Source of the DNA: Lumbricus terrestris
Taxonomy: Eukaryota; Annelida; Clitellata; Crassiclitellata; Lumbricidae
Length of the DNA: 64,000 nt
NCBI GenBank assembly: GCA_949752735.1
Contig: OX457053.1
Location: forward strand, 27,936,997-28,000,996
Direction of reading: 5' to 3'
Of this stretch, positions 1 through 15,600 are shown one piece after another. A program made the translations under genes and the position numbers. Each line of letters begins with the position of its first letter. Position 1 is the stretch's first letter. The notes below the pieces were generated by a model. It made no database searches, was not told where the DNA came from, and worked only from the letters and a program-made list of their open reading frames with translations.

Positions 1-3000
1 GAATGAAGATATGTGACTGTCTCTATATCTGTTTCCATATTGATTTGAGCCTAACTCTGTTGTTGAATTATGCAGTGATCATCGAAGATAAGGGGGAAGT
101 ACATCTCTAGTCATCACTAGGCCTAAACTACCTATCTAATATGTAATTTGGAAACGATTCCTGTATAGTCAAAATTTCGTCAAATTTTCAAGAAAACCTT
201 GATGGTTAGTCCATTGGGTTTTTTTTGCATAAATTTCGATTCCTGTATAGTCAAAATTTCGTCATATTTTCAAGAAAACCTTGATGGTTAGTCCATTGGT
301 TTTTTTTGCATAAATTTCGACCTCTTCCAATCATCTTCATGTAAGTTGAGCGTGTGAGGGAGACGTCATGTATCACAATTAAAAAGAGATTTCGTCATTT
401 GATATGACCAGAATGAAGATATGTGACTTTCTCTATATCTGTTTCCATAGTGATCCGAATCGATTTGAGCCTAACTCTGTTGTGGAACTGCGCAGTGATC
501 ATCAAAGATGAGGAGGAAATACATCCCTAGTCATCACTAGACCTACCCTACCTATCTAATATGTTATTTTGAAACGATTCCTGCATAGTCAAAATTTCGT
601 CACATTTTCAAGAAAAACCTCTGTTGTTCATTGGTTTTTTCTTGCAAAAATTTCGACCTCTTGCAATCATCTTCAGATTAAGTGAGCGTGTGAGGGAGAC
701 GTCAGGTATCACATTTCCATAGAGATTTCGTCATTTGATATGACCAGAGTTAAGATATATGACTTTCTCTATATCTGTTTCCATATTGATTCGAATCGAT
801 ATGAGCCTAACTCTATTCTCAAATTATGCAGTGATCATCAAAGATGAGGGGGAAGTACATCCCTAGTCATCACTAGGCCTACCCTACCTATCTAATATGT
901 AATTTTGAAACGATTCCCGCATAGTCAAAATTTCGTCATGTTTTCAAGAAAACCTTGATGGTTAGTTCATTGGTTTTTTCTTGCATAAATTTCGACTTCT
1001 TCATTGGTTTTTTCTTGCATAAATTTCGACTTCTTCCAATCATCTTCATGTAAGTTGAGCGTGTGAGGGAGACGTCATGTATCACAATTAAAAAGAGATT
1101 TCGTCATTTGATATGACCAGAATGAAGATATGTGACTTTCTCTATATCTGTCTCCATAGTGATCCGAAGCGATTTGAGCATAGCTCTATTCTCGAATTAT
1201 GCAGTGATCATCAAAGATAAGGAGGAAATACATCCCTAGTCATCACTAGGCCTACCCTACCTATCTAATATGTAATTTTGAAACGATTCCCGCATAGTCA
1301 AAATTTCGTCATATTTTCAAGAAAAACCTTGATGGTTAGTCCATTTGGTTTTTTCTTGCAAAAATTCCGACCTCTTGCAATCATCTTCAGATTAAGTGAG
1401 CGTGTGAGGGAGACGTCAGGTATCACATTTCTATAGAGATTTCGTCATTTGATATGACCAGAGTGAAGATATATGACTTTCTCTATATCTGTTTCCATAT
1501 TGATTCGAATCGATATGAGCCTAACTCTATTCTCGAATTATGCAGTGATCATCAAAGATGATCGCGAAGTACATCCCTAGTCATCACTAGGCCTACCCTA
1601 CCTATCTAATATGTAATTTTGAAACGATTCCCGCATAGTCAAAATTTCGTCATATTTTCAAGAAAAACCTTGTTAGTTAGTCCATTTGGTTTTTTCTTGC
1701 AAAAATTCCGACCTCTTGCAATCATCTTCAGATTAAGTGAGCGTGTGAGGGAGACGTCAGGTATCACAATAAAAAAGAGATTTCGTCATTTGATATGACC
1801 AGAAGGAAGATATGTGACTTTCTCTATATCTGTTTCCATAGTGATCCGAATCGATCTGAGCCTAACTCTGTTGTGGAATTGCGCAGTGATCATCAAAGAT
1901 AAAGGGGAAATACATCCCTAGTCATCACTAGGCCTACCCTACCTATCTAATATGTAATTTTGAAACGATTCCCGCATAGTCAAAATTTCGTCATGTTTTC
2001 AAGAAAACCTGTTCATTGGTTTTTTCTTGCAAAAATTCCGACTTCTTCCAATCATCTTCAGATTAAGTGAGCGTGTGAGGGAGACGTCAGGTATCACATT
2101 TCCAAAGAGATTTCGTCATTTGATATGACCAGAATGAAGATATGTGACTTTCTCTATATCTGTTTCCATAGTGATCCGAATCGATCTGAGCCTAATTCTG
2201 TTGTGGAATTGCGCAGTGATCATCAAAGATAAGGAGGAAATACATCCCTAGTCATCACTAGGCCTTACCTACCTATCTAATATGTAATTTTGAAACGATT
2301 CCCGCATAGTCAAAATTTCGTCATATTTTCAAGAAAAACCTTGATGGTTAGTCCAATGGTTTTTTCTTGCAAAAATTTCGACCGCTTGCAATCATTTTCA
2401 GATTAATCTCACATTTCCATAGAGATTTCGTCATTTGATACGACCAGAGTGAAGATATATGACTTTCTTTATATCTGTTTCCATATTGATTCGAATCGAT
2501 ATGAGCCTAACTCTATTCTCGAATTATGCAGTAATCATCAAAGATGAGGGGGAAGTACATCCCTAGTCATCACTGGGCCTACCCTACCTATCTAATATGT
2601 AATTTTGAAACGATTCCTGCATAGTCAAAATTTCGTCATATTTTCAAGAATGCCTTGGTTCATTGGTTTTTTCTTGCAAAAATGTCGACCTCTTCCAATC
2701 AGCTTCAGATTAAGTGAGCGTGTGAGGGAGACGTCAGGTATCACATTTCCAAAGAGATTTCGTCATTTGATATGACCAGAATGAAGATATGTGACTTTCT
2801 CTATATCTGTTTCCATAGTGATCCGAATCGATCTGAGCCTAACTCTGTTGTGGAATTGCGCAGTGATCATCAAAGATAAGGGGGAAATACATCCCTAGTC
2901 ATTACTAGACCTACCCTACCTATCTAATATGTAATTTTGAAACGATTCCTGCATAGTCAAAATTTCGTCATATTTTCAAGCAAAAACCTTGAAGGTTAGT

Positions 3001-6000
3001 TCATTGGTTTTTTCTTGCAAAAATTTCGACCTCTTGCAATCATCTTCAGATTAAGTGAGCGTGTGAGGGAGACGTCAGGTATCACATTTCCATAGAGATT
3101 TCGTCATTTGATATGACCAGAGTGAAGATATATGACTTTCTCTATATCTGTTTCCATATTGATTCGAATCGATATGAGCCTAACTCTATTCTCGAATTAT
3201 GCAGTAATCATCAAAGATGAGGGGGAAATACATCCCTAGTCATCACTAGGCCTACCCTACCTATCTAATATGTAATTTTGAAAGGATTCCTGCATAGTCA
3301 AAATTTCGTCATATTTTCAAGCAAAAACCTTGATGGTTAGTCCATTTGGTTTTTTCTTGCAAAAATTCCGACCTCTTGCAATCATCTTCAGATTAAGTGA
3401 GCGTGTGAGGGAGACGTCAGGTATCACATTTCCATAGAGATTTCGTCATTTGATATGACCAGAGTGAAGATATGTGACTTTCTCTATATCTGTTTCCATA
3501 GTGATCCGAATCGATTTGAGCCTAATTCTGTTGTGGAATTACGCAGTGATCATCAAAGATAAGGAGGAAATACTTCCCTAGTCATCACTAGGCCTTACCT
3601 ACCTATCTAATATGTAATTTTGAAACGTTTCCCGCATCGTCAAAATTTCGTCATATTTTCAAGAAAACCTTGATGGTTAGTCCATTGGTTTTTTCTTGCA
3701 AAAATTTCGACCGCTTGCAATCATCTTCAGATTAAGTGAGCGTGTGAGGGAGACGTCAGGTATCACAATTAAAAAGAGATTTCGTCATTTGATATGACCA
3801 GAATGAAGATATGTGACTTTCTCTATATCTGTTTCCATAGTGATCCGAATCGATCTGAGCCTAACTCTGTTGTGGAATTGCGCAGTGATCATCAAAGATG
3901 AGGGGGAAGTACATCCCTAGTCATCACTAGGCCTACCCTACCTATCTAATATGTAATTTTGAAAGGATTCCTGCATAGTCAAAATTTCGTCATATTTTCA
4001 AGAAAAACCTTGATGGTTAGTCCATTTGGTTTTTTCTTGCAAAAATTCCGACCTCTTGCAATCATCTTCAGATTAAGTGAGCGTGTGAGGGAGACGTCAG
4101 GTATCACATTTCCATAGAGATTTCATCATTTGATATGACCAGAGTGAAGATATGTGACTTTCTCTATATCTGTTTCCATAGTGATCCGAATCGATTTGAG
4201 CCTAATTCTGTTGTGGAATTACGCAGTGATCATCAAAGATAAGGAGGAAATACTTCCCTAGTCATCACTAGGCCTTACCTACCTATCTAATATGTAATTT
4301 TGAAACGATTCCCGCATAGTCAAAATTTCGTCATATTTTCAAGAAAACCTTGATGGTTAGTCCATTGGTTTTTTCTTGCAAAAATTTCGACCGCTTGCAA
4401 TCATCTTCAGATTAAGTGAGCGTGTGAGGGAGACGTCAGGTATCACATTTCCATAGAGATTTCGTCATTTGATATGACCAGAGTGAAGATATATGACTTT
4501 CTCTATATCTGTTTCCATATTGATTCGAATCGATATGAGCCTAACTCTATTCTCGAATTATGCAGTGATCATCAAAGATGAGGGGGAAGTACATCCCTAG
4601 TCATCACTAGACCTACCCTACCTATCTAATATGTAATTTTGAAACGATTCCCGCATAGTCAAAATTTCCTCATGTTTTCAAGAAAACCTTGATGGTTAGT
4701 TGATTGGTTTTTTCTTGCAAAAATTCCGACCTCTTCCAATCATCTTCAGATTAAGTGAGCGTGTGAGGGAGACGTCAGGTATCACATTTCCAAAGAGATT
4801 TCGTCATTTGATATGACCAGAATGAAGATATGTGACTTTCTCTATATCTGTTTCCATAGTGATCCGAATCGATCTGAGCCTAACTCTGTTGTGGAATTGC
4901 CCAATGATCATCAAAGATAAGGGGGAAATACATCCCTAGTCATTACTAGATCTACCCTACCTATCTAATATGTAATTTTGAAACGATTCCCGCATAGTCA
5001 AAATTTCGTCATATTTTCAACAAAAACCTTGATGGTTAGTTCATTGGTTTTTTCTTGCAAAAATTTCGACCTCTTGCAATCATCTTCAGATTAAGTGAGC
5101 GTGTGAGGGAGACGTCAGGTATCACATTTCCATAGAGATTTCGTCATTTGATATGACCAGAGTGAAGATATATGACTTTCTCTATATCTGTTTCCATATT
5201 GATTCGAATCGATATGAGCCTAACTCTATTCTCGAATTGTGCAGTGATCATCAAAGATGAGGGGGAAGTACATCCCTAGACATCACTAGGCCTACCCTAC
5301 CTATCTAATATGTAATTTTGAAACGATTCCTGCATAGTCAAAATTTCGTCATATTTTCAAGAAAGCCTTGATGGTTAGTCCATTTGGTTTTTTCTTGCAA
5401 AAATTCCGACCTCTTGCAATCATCTTCAGATTAAGTGAGCGTGTGAGGGAGACGTCAGGTATCACATTTCCATAGAGATTTCGTCATTTGATATGACCAG
5501 AGTGAAGATATATGACTTTCTCTATATCTGTTTCCATATTGATTCGAATCGATATGAGCCTAACTCTATTCTCGAATTGTGCAGTGATCATCAAAGATGA
5601 GGGGGAAGTACATCCCTAGACATCACTAGGCCTACCCTACCTATCTAATATGTAATTTTGAAACGATTCCTGCATAGTCAAAATTTCGTCATATTTTCAA
5701 GAAAGCCTTGATGGTTAGTCCATTTGGTTTTTTCTTGCAAAAATTCCGACCTCTTGCAATCATCTTCAGATTAAGTGAGCGTGTGAGGGAGACGTCAGGT
5801 ATCACATTTCCATAGAGATTTCATCATTTGATATGACCAGAGTGAAGATATGTGACTTTATCTATATCTGTTTCCATAGTGATCCGAATCGATTTGAGCC
5901 TAATTCTGTTGTGAATTACGCAGTGATCATCAAAGATGAGGGGGAAGTACATCCCTAGTCATCACTAGGCCTACCCTACCTATCTAATATGTAATTTTGA

Positions 6001-9000
6001 AACGATTCCTGCATAGTCAAAATTTCGTCATATTTTCAAGAATGCCTTGGTTCATTGGTTTTTTCTTGCAAAAATGTCGACCTCTTCCAATCAGCTTCAG
6101 ATTAAGTGAGCGTGTGAGGGAGACGTCAGGTATCACAATTCCAAAGAGATTTCGTCATTTGATATGACCAGAATGAAGATATGTGACTTTCTCTATATCT
6201 GTTTCCATAGTGATCCGAATCGATCTGAGCCTAACTCTGTTGTGGAATTGCGCAGTGATCATCAAAGATAAGGGGGAAATACATCCCTAGTCATTACTAG
6301 ACCTACCCTACCTATCTAATATGTAATTTTGAAACGATTCCCGCATAGTCAAAATTTCATTGGTTTTTTCTTGCAAAAATTTCGACCTCTTGCAATCACC
6401 TTCAGATTAAGTGAGCGTTTGAGGGAGACGTCAGGTATCACATTTCCATAGAGATTTCGTCATTTGATATGACCAGAGAGAAGATATATGACTTTCTTGA
6501 TATCTGTTTCCATATTGATTCGAATCGATATGAGCCAAACTCTATTCTCGAATTGTGCAGTGATCATCAAAGATGAGGAGGAAGTACATCCCTAGTCATC
6601 ACTAGGCCTACCCTACCTATCTAATATGTAATTTTGAAACGATTCCTGCATAGTCAAAATTTCGTCATATTTTCAAGAAAGCCTTGATGGTTAGTCCATT
6701 TGGGTTTTTCTTGCGAAAATTCCGACCTCTTGCAATCATCTTCAGATTAAGTGAGCGTGTGAGGGAGACGTCAGGTATCACATTTCCATAGAGATTTCAT
6801 CATTTGATATGACCAGAGTGAAGATATGTGACTTTCTCTATATCTGTTTCCATAGTGATCCGAATCGATTTGAGCCTAATTCTGTTGTGGAATTACGCAG
6901 TGATCATCAAAGATAAGGAGGAAATACTTCCCTAGTCATCACTAGGCCTTACCTACCTATCTAATATGTAATTTTGAAACGATTCCCGCATAGTCAAAAT
7001 TTCGTCATATTTTCAAGAAAACCTTGATGGTTAGTCCATTGCTTTTTTCTTGCAAAAATTTCGACCGCTTGCAATCATCTTCAGATTAAGTGAGCGTGTG
7101 AGGGAGACGTCAGGTATCACAATTAAAAAGAGATTTCGTCATTTGATATGACCAGAATGAAGATATGTGACTTTCTCTATATCTGTTTCCATAGTGATCC
7201 GAATCGATCTGAGCCTAACTCTGTTGTGGAATTACGCAGTGATCATCAAAGATAAAGGGGAAATACATCCCTAGTCATTACTAGGCCTACCCTACCTATC
7301 TAATATGTAATTTTGAAACGATTCCCGCATAGTCAAAATTTCGTCATGTTTTCAAGAAAACCTTGATGGTTAGTTCATTGGTTTTTTCTTGCATAAATTT
7401 CGACTTCTTCATTGGTTTTTTCTTGCATAAATATCGACTTCTTCCAATCATCTTCATGTAAGTTGAGCGTGTGAGGGAGACGTCATGTATCACAATTAAA
7501 AAGAGATTTCGTCATTTGATATGACCAGAATGAAGATATGTGACTTTCTCTATGTCTGTCTCCATAGTGATCCGAAGCGATTTGAGCCTAGCTCTATTCT
7601 CGAATTATGCAGTGATCATCAAAGATAAGGAGGAAATACATCCCTAGTCATCACTAGGCCTACCCTACCTATCTAATATGTAATTATGAAACGATTCCTG
7701 CATAGTCAAAATTTCGTCATATTTTCAAGAAAAACCTTGATGGTTAGTCCATTTGGTTTTTTCTTGCAAAAATTCCGACCTCTTGCAATCATCTTCAGAT
7801 TAAGTGAGCGTGTGAGGGAGACGTCAGGTATCACATTTCCATAGAGATTTCATCATTTGATATGACCAGAGTGAAGATATGTGACTTTATCTATATCTGT
7901 TTCCATAGTGATCCGAATCGATTTGAGCCTATCTCTATTCTCGAATTATGCAGTGATCATCAAAGACAAGGAAGAAATACATCCCTAGTCATCACTAGGC
8001 CTACCCCACCTATCTAATATGTAATTTTGAAACGATTTCTGCATAGTCAAAATTTCGTCATATTTTCAAGCAAAAACCTTGATGGTTAGTCCATTTGGTT
8101 TTTTCTTGCAAAAATTCCGACCTCTTCCAATCATCTTCAGATTAAGTGAGCGTGTGAGGGAGACGTCAGGTATCACATTTCCATAGAGATTTCATCATTT
8201 GATATGACCAGAGTGAAGATATGTGACTTTCTCTATATCTGTTTCCATAGTGATCCGAATCGATTTGAGCCTAATTCTGTTGTGGAATTACGCAGTGATC
8301 ATCAAAGATAAGGAGGAAATACATCCCTAGTCATCACTAGGCCTTACCTACCTATCTAATATGTAATTTTGAAACGATTCTCGCATAGTCAAAATTTCGT
8401 CATATTTTCAAGAAAACCATTGGTTTTTTCTTGCAAAAATTTCGACCGCTTGCAATCATCTTCAGATTAAGTGATCGTGTGAGAGAGACGTCAGATATCA
8501 CATTTCCATAGAGATTTCGTCATTTGATATGACCAGAATGAAGATATGTGACTGTCTCTATATCTGTTTCCATATTGATTTGAGCCTAACTCTGTTGTTG
8601 AATTATGCAGTGATCATCGAAGATAAGGGGGAAGTACATCTCTAGTCATCACTAGGCCTAAACTACCTATCTAATATGTAATTTGGAAACGATTCCTGTA
8701 TAGTCAAAATTTCGTCAAATTTTCAAGAAAACCTTGATGGTTAGTCCATTGGGTTTTTTTGCATAAATTTCGATTCCTGTATAGTCAAAATTTCGTCATA
8801 TTTTCAAGAAAACCTTGATGGTTAGTCCATTGGTTTTTTTTGCATAAATTTCGACCTCTTCCAATCATCTTCATGTAAGTTGAGCGTGTGAGGGAGACGT
8901 CATGTATCACAATTAAAAAGAGATTTCGTCATTTGATATGACCAGAATGAAGATATGTGACTTTCTCTATATCTGTTTCCATAGTGATCCGAATCGATTT

Positions 9001-12000
9001 GAGCCTAACTCTGTTGTGGAACTGCGCAGTGATCATCAAAGATGAGGAGGAAATACATCCCTAGTCATCACTAGACCTACCCTACCTATCTAATATGTTA
9101 TTTTGAAACGATTCCTGCATAGTCAAAATTTCGTCATATTTTCAAGAAAAACCTCTGTTGTTCATTGGTTTTTTCTTGCAAAAATTTCGACCTCTTGCAA
9201 TCATCTTCAGATTAAGTGAGCGTGTGAGGGAGACGTCAGGTATCACATTTCCATAGAGATTTCGTCATTTGATATGACCAGAGTTAAGATATATGACTTT
9301 CTCTATATCTGTTTCCATATTGATTCGAATCGATATGAGCCTAACTCTATTCTCAAATTATGCAGTGATCATCAAAGATGAGGGGGAAGTACATCCCTAG
9401 TCATCACTAGGCCTACCCTACCTATCTAATATGTAATTTTGAAACGATTCCCGCATAGTCAAAATTTCGTCATGTTTTCAAGAAAACCTTGATGGTTAGT
9501 TCATTGGTTTTTTCTTGCATAAATTTCGACTTCTTCATTGGTTTTTTCTTGCATAAATTTCGACTTCTTCCAATCATCTTCATGTAAGTTGAGCGTGTGA
9601 GGGAGACGTCATGTATCACAATTAAAAAGAGATTTCGTCATTTGATATGACCAGAATGAAGATATGTGACTTTCTCTATATCTGTCTCCATAGTGATCCG
9701 AAGCGATTTGAGCATAGCTCTATTCTCGAATTATGCAGTGATCATCAAAGATAAGGAGGAAATACATCCCTAGTCATCACTAGGCCTACCCTACCTATCT
9801 AATATGTAATTTTGAAACGATTCCCGCATAGTCAAAATTTCGTCATATTTTCAAGAAAAACCTTGATGGTTAGTCCATTTGGTTTTTTCTTGCAAAAATT
9901 CCGACCTCTTGCAATCATCTTCAGATTAAGTGAGCGTGTGAGGGAGACGTCAGGTATCACATTTCTATAGAGATTTCGTCATTTGATATGACCAGAGTGA
10001 AGATATATGACTTTCTCTATATCTGTTTCCATATTGATTCGAATCGATATGAGCCTAACTCTATTCTCGAATTATGCAGTGATCATCAAAGATGATCGCG
10101 AAGTACATCCCTAGTCATCACTAGGCCTACCCTACCTATCTAATATGTAATTTTGAAACGATTCCCGCATAGTCAAAATTTCGTCATATTTTCAAGAAAA
10201 ACCTTGTTAGTTAGTCCATTTGGTTTTTTCTTGCAAAAATTCCGACCTCTTGCAATCATCTTCAGATTAAGTGAGCGTGTGAGGGAGACGTCAGGTATCA
10301 CAATAAAAAAGAGATTTCGTCATTTGATATGACCAGAAGGAAGATATGTGACTTTCTCTATATCTGTTTCCATAGAGATCCGAATCGATCTGAGCCTAAC
10401 TCTGTTGTGGAATTGCGCAGTGATCATCAAAGATAAAGGGGAAATACATCCCTAGTCATCACTAGGCCTACCCTACCTATTTTATATGTAATTTTGAAAC
10501 GATTCCCGCATAGTCAAAATTTCGTCATGTTTTCAAGAAAACCTGTTCATTGGTTTTTTCTTGCAAAAATTCCGACTTCTTCCAATCATCTTCAGATAAA
10601 GTGAGCGTGTGAGGGAGACGTCAGGTATCACATTTCCAAAGAGATTTCGTCATTTGATATGACCAGAATGAAGATATGTGACTTTCTCTATATCTGTTTC
10701 CATAGTGATCCGAATCGATCTGAGCCTAATTCTGTTGTGGAATTGCGCAGTGATCATCAAAGATAAGGAGGAAATACATCCCTAGTCATCACTAGGCCTT
10801 ACCTACCTATCTAATATGTAATTTTGAAACGATTCCCGCATAGTCAAAATTTCGTCATATTTTCAAGAAAAACCTTGATGGTTAGTCCAATGGTTTTTTC
10901 TTGCAAAAATTTCGACCGCTTGCAATCATCTTCAGATTAATCTCACATTTCCATAGAGATTTCGTCATTTGATACGACCAGAGTGAAGATATATGACTTT
11001 CTTTATATCTGTTTCCATAGTGATCCGAATCGATCTGAGCCTAACTCTGTTGTGGAATTGCGCAGTGATCATCAAAGATAAGGGGGAAATACATCCCTAG
11101 TCATTACTAGACCTACCCTACCTATCTAATATGTAATTTTGAAACGATTCCTGCATAGTCAAAATTTCGTCATATTTTCAAGCAAAAACCTTGAAGGTTA
11201 GTTCATTGGTTTTTTCTTGCAAAAATTTCGACCTCTTGCAATCATCTTCAGATTAAGTGAGCGTGTGAGGGAGACGTCAGGTATCACATTTCCATAGAGA
11301 TTTCGTCATTTGATATGACCAGAGTGAAGATATATGACTTTCTCTATATCTTTTTCCATATTGATTCGAATCGATATGAGCCTAACTCTATTCTCGAATT
11401 ATGCAGTAATCATCAAAGATGAGGGGGAAATACATCCCTAGTCATCACTAGGCCTACCCTACCTATCTAATATGTAATTTTGAAAGGATTCCTGCATAGT
11501 CAAAATTTCGTCATATTTTCAAGCAAAAACCTTGATGGTTAGTCCATTTGGTTTTTTCTTGCAAAAATTCCGACCTCTTGCAATCATCTTCAGATTAAGT
11601 GAGCGTGTGAGGGAGACGTCAGGTATCACATTTCCATAGAGATTTCGTCATTTGATATGACCAGAGTGAAGATATGTGACTTTCTCTATATCTGTTTCCA
11701 TAGTGATCCGAATCGATTTGAGCCTAATTCTGTTGTGGAATTACGCAGTGATCATCAAAGATAAGGAGGAAATACTTCCCTAGTCATCACTAGGCCTTAC
11801 CTACCTATCTAATATGTAATTTTGAAACGATTCCCGCATCGTCAAAATTTCGTCATATTTTCAAGAAAACCTTGATGGTTAGTCCATTGGTTTTTTCTTG
11901 CAAAAATTTCGACCGCTTGCAATCATCTTCAGATTAAGTGAGCGTGTGAGGGAGACGTCAGGTATCACAATTAAAAAGAGATTTCGTCATTTGATATGAC

Positions 12001-12545
12001 CAGAATGAAGATATGTGACTTTCTCTATATCTGTTTCCATAGTGATCCGAATCGATCTGAGCCTAACTCTGTTGTGGAATTGCGCAGTGATCATCAAAGA
12101 TGAGGGGGAAGTACATCCCTAGTCATCACTAGGCCTACCCTACCTATCTAATATGTAATTTTGAAAGGATTCCTGCATAGTCAAAATTTCGTCATATTTT
12201 CAAGAAAAACCTTGATGGTTAGTCCATTTGGTTTTTTCTTGCAAAAATTCCGACCTCTTGCAATCATCTTCAGATTAAGTGAGCGTGTGAGGGAGACGTC
12301 AGGTATCACATTTCCATAGAGATTTCATCATTTGATATGACCAGAGTGAAGATATGTGACTTTCTCTATATCTGTTTCCATAGTGATCCGAATCGATTTG
12401 AGCCTAATTCTGTTGTGGAATTACGCAGTGATCATCAAAGATAAGGAGGAAATACTTCCCTAGTCATCACTAGGCCTTACCTACCTATCTAATATGTAAT
12501 TTTGAAACGATTCCCGCATAGTCAAAATTTCGTCATATTTTCAAG
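1..12545. repeat. 8.5-kb super-repeat, first copy 1-8535, second partial copy 8536-12545
   Basis: The segment starting at 1 (variant GTGACTGTCTC, then TGTTGTTGAATT) recurs at 8,536 with nearly every private variant kept, including an internal 82-bp duplication (156 and 238 in the first copy). Copy two follows copy one to about 4,340 (= 12,545), except that one monomer (about 2,484-2,812) is missing around 11,020. After 12,545 the order of monomers diverges. Confidence 0.85.
5231..5910. repeat. Recent tandem duplication of one 340-bp satellite monomer
   Basis: Bases from 5,231 recur at 5,571 with a spacing of exactly 340. Both copies carry the otherwise rare variant CCCTAGACATCACTAGG instead of CCTAGTCATC. 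The match runs through the whole monomer, so this is a single-monomer duplication younger than the surrounding array. Confidence 0.85.
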
Positions 12546-12649
12546 AAAACCTTGATGGTTAGTTCATTGGTTTTTTCTTGCATAAATTTCGACTTCTTCA
12601 TTGGTTTTTTCTTGCATAAATTTCGACTTCTTCCAATCATCTTCATGTA

Positions 12650-15600
12650 AGTTGAGCGTGTGAGGGAGACGTCATGTATCACAATTAAAAAGAGATTTCG
12701 TCATTTGATATGACCAGAATGAAGATATGTGACTTTCTCTATATCTGTTTCCATAGTGATCCGAATCGATCTGAGCCTAACTCTGTTGTGGAATTGCGCA
12801 GTGATCATCAAAGATAAAGAGGAAATACATCCCTAGTCATCACTAGGCCTACCCTACCTATCTAATATGTAATTTTGAACCGATTCCCGCATAGTCAAAA
12901 TTTCGTCATATTTTCAAGAAAAACCTTGATGGTTAGTTCATTGGTTTTTTCTTGCATAAATTTCGACTTCTTCATTGGTTTTTTCTTGCATAAATTTCGA
13001 CTTCTTCCAATCATCTTCATGTAAGTTGAGCGTGTGAGGGAGACGTCATGTATCACAATTAAAAAGAGATTTCGTCATTTGATATGACCAGAATGAAGAT
13101 ATGTGACTTTCTCTATATCTGTCTCCATAGTGATCCGAAGCGATTTGAGCCTAGCTCTATTCTCGAATTATGCAGTGATCATCAAAGATAAGGAGGAAAT
13201 ACATCCCTAGTCATCACTAGGCCTACCCTACCTATCTAATATGTAATTATGAAACGATTCCTGCATAGTCAAAATTTCGTCATATTTTCAAGAAAAACCT
13301 TGATGGTTAGTCCATTTGGTTTTTTCTTGCAAAAATTCCGACCTCTTGCAATCATCTTCAGATTAAGTGAGCGTGTGAGGGAGACGTCAGGTATCACATT
13401 TCCATAGAGATTTCGTCATTTGATATGACCAGAGTGAAGATATATGACTTTCTCTATATCTGTTTCCATATTGATTCGAATCGATATGAGCCTAACTCTA
13501 TTCTCGAATTATGCAGTGATCATCAAAGATGAGGGGGAAGTACATCCCTAGTCATCACTAGGCCTACCCTACCTATCTAATATGTAATTTTGAAACGATT
13601 CCCGCATAGTCAAAATTTCGTCATGTTTTCAAGAAAACCTTGATGGTTAGTTGATTGGTTTTTTCTTGCAAAAATTCCGACCTCTTCCAATCATCTTCAG
13701 ATTAAGTGAGCGTGTGAGGGAGACGTCAGGTATCACATTTCCAAAGAGATTTCGTCATTTGATATGACCAGAATGAAGATATGTGACTTTCTCTATATCT
13801 GTTTCCATAGTGATCCGAATCGATCTGAGCCTAACTCTGTTGTGGAATTGCCCAATGATCATCAAAGATAAGGGGGAAATACATCCCTAGTCATTACTAG
13901 ATCTACCCTACCTATCTAATATGTAATTTTGAAACGATTCCCGCATAGTCAAAATTTCGTCATATTTTCAACAAAAACCTTGATGGTTAGTTCATTGGTT
14001 TTTTCTTGCAAAAATTTCGACCTCTTGCAATCATCTTCAGATTAAGTGAGCGTGTGAGGGAGACGTCAGGTATCACATTTCCATAGAGATTTCGTCATTT
14101 GATATGACCAGAGTGAAGATATATGACTTTCTCTATATCTGTTTCCATATTGATTCGAATCGATATGAGCCTAACTCTATTCTCGAATTGTGCAGTGATC
14201 ATCAAAGATGAGGGGGAAGTACATCCCTAGTCATCACTAGGCCTACCCTACCTATCTAATATGTAATTTTGAAACGATTCCTGCATAGTCAAAATTTCGT
14301 CATATTTTCAAGAAAGCCTTGATGGTTAGTCCATTTGGTTTTTTCTTGCAAAAATTCCGACCTCTTGCAATCATCTTCAGATTAAGTGAGCGTGTGAGGG
14401 AGACGTCAGGTATCACATTTCCATAGAGATTTCATCATTTGATATGACCAGAGTGAAGATATGTGACTTTATCTATATCTGTTTCCATAGTGATCCGAAT
14501 CGATTTGAGCCTAATTCTGTTGTGGAATTACGCAGTGATCATCAAAGATGAGGGGGAAGTACATCCCTAGTCATCACTAGGCCTACCCTACCTATCTAAT
14601 ATGTAATTTTGAAACGATTCCTGCATAGTCAAAATTTCGTCATATTTTCAAGAATGCCTTGGTTCATTGGTTTTTTCTTGCAAAAATGTCGACCTCTTCC
14701 AATCAGCTTCAGATTAAGTGAGCGTGTGAGGGAGACGTCAGGTATCACAATTCCAAAGAGATTTCGTCATTTGATATGACCAGAATGAAGATATGTGACT
14801 TTCTCTATATCTGTTTCCATAGTGATCCGAATCGATCTGAGCCTAACTCTGTTGTGGAATTGCGCAGTGATCATCAAAGATAAGGGGGAAATACATCCCT
14901 AGTCATTACTAGACCTACCCTACCTATCTAATATGTAATTTTGAAACGATTCCCGCATAGTCAAAATTTCATTGGTTTTTTCTTGCAAAAATTTCGACCT
15001 CTTGCAATCACCTTCAGATTAAGTGAGCGTTTGAGGGAGACGTCAGGTATCACATTTCCATAGAGATTTCGTCATTTGATATGACCAGAGAGAAGATATA
15101 TGACTTTCTTGATATCTGTTTCCATATTGATTCGAATCGATATGAGCCAAACTCTATTCTCGAATTGTGCAGTGATCATCAAAGATGAGGAGGAAGTACA
15201 TCCCTAGTCATCACTAGGCCTACCCTACCTATCTAATATGTAATTTTGAAAGGATTCCTGCATAGTCAAAATTTCGTCATATTTTCAAGCAAAAACCTTG
15301 ATGGTTAGTCCATTTGGTTTTTTCTTGCAAAAATTCCGACCTCTTGCAATCATCTTCAGATTAAGTGAGCGTGTGAGGGAGACATCAGGTATCACATTTC
15401 CATAGAGATTTCGTCATTTGATATGACCAGAGTGAAGATATGTGACTTTCTCTATATCTGTTTCCATAGTGATCCGAATCGATTTGAGCCTAATTCTGTT
15501 GTGGAATTACGCAGTGATCATCAAAGATAAGGAGGAAATACTTCCCTAGTCATCACTAGGCCTTACCTACCTATCTAATATGTAATTTTGAAACGATTCC

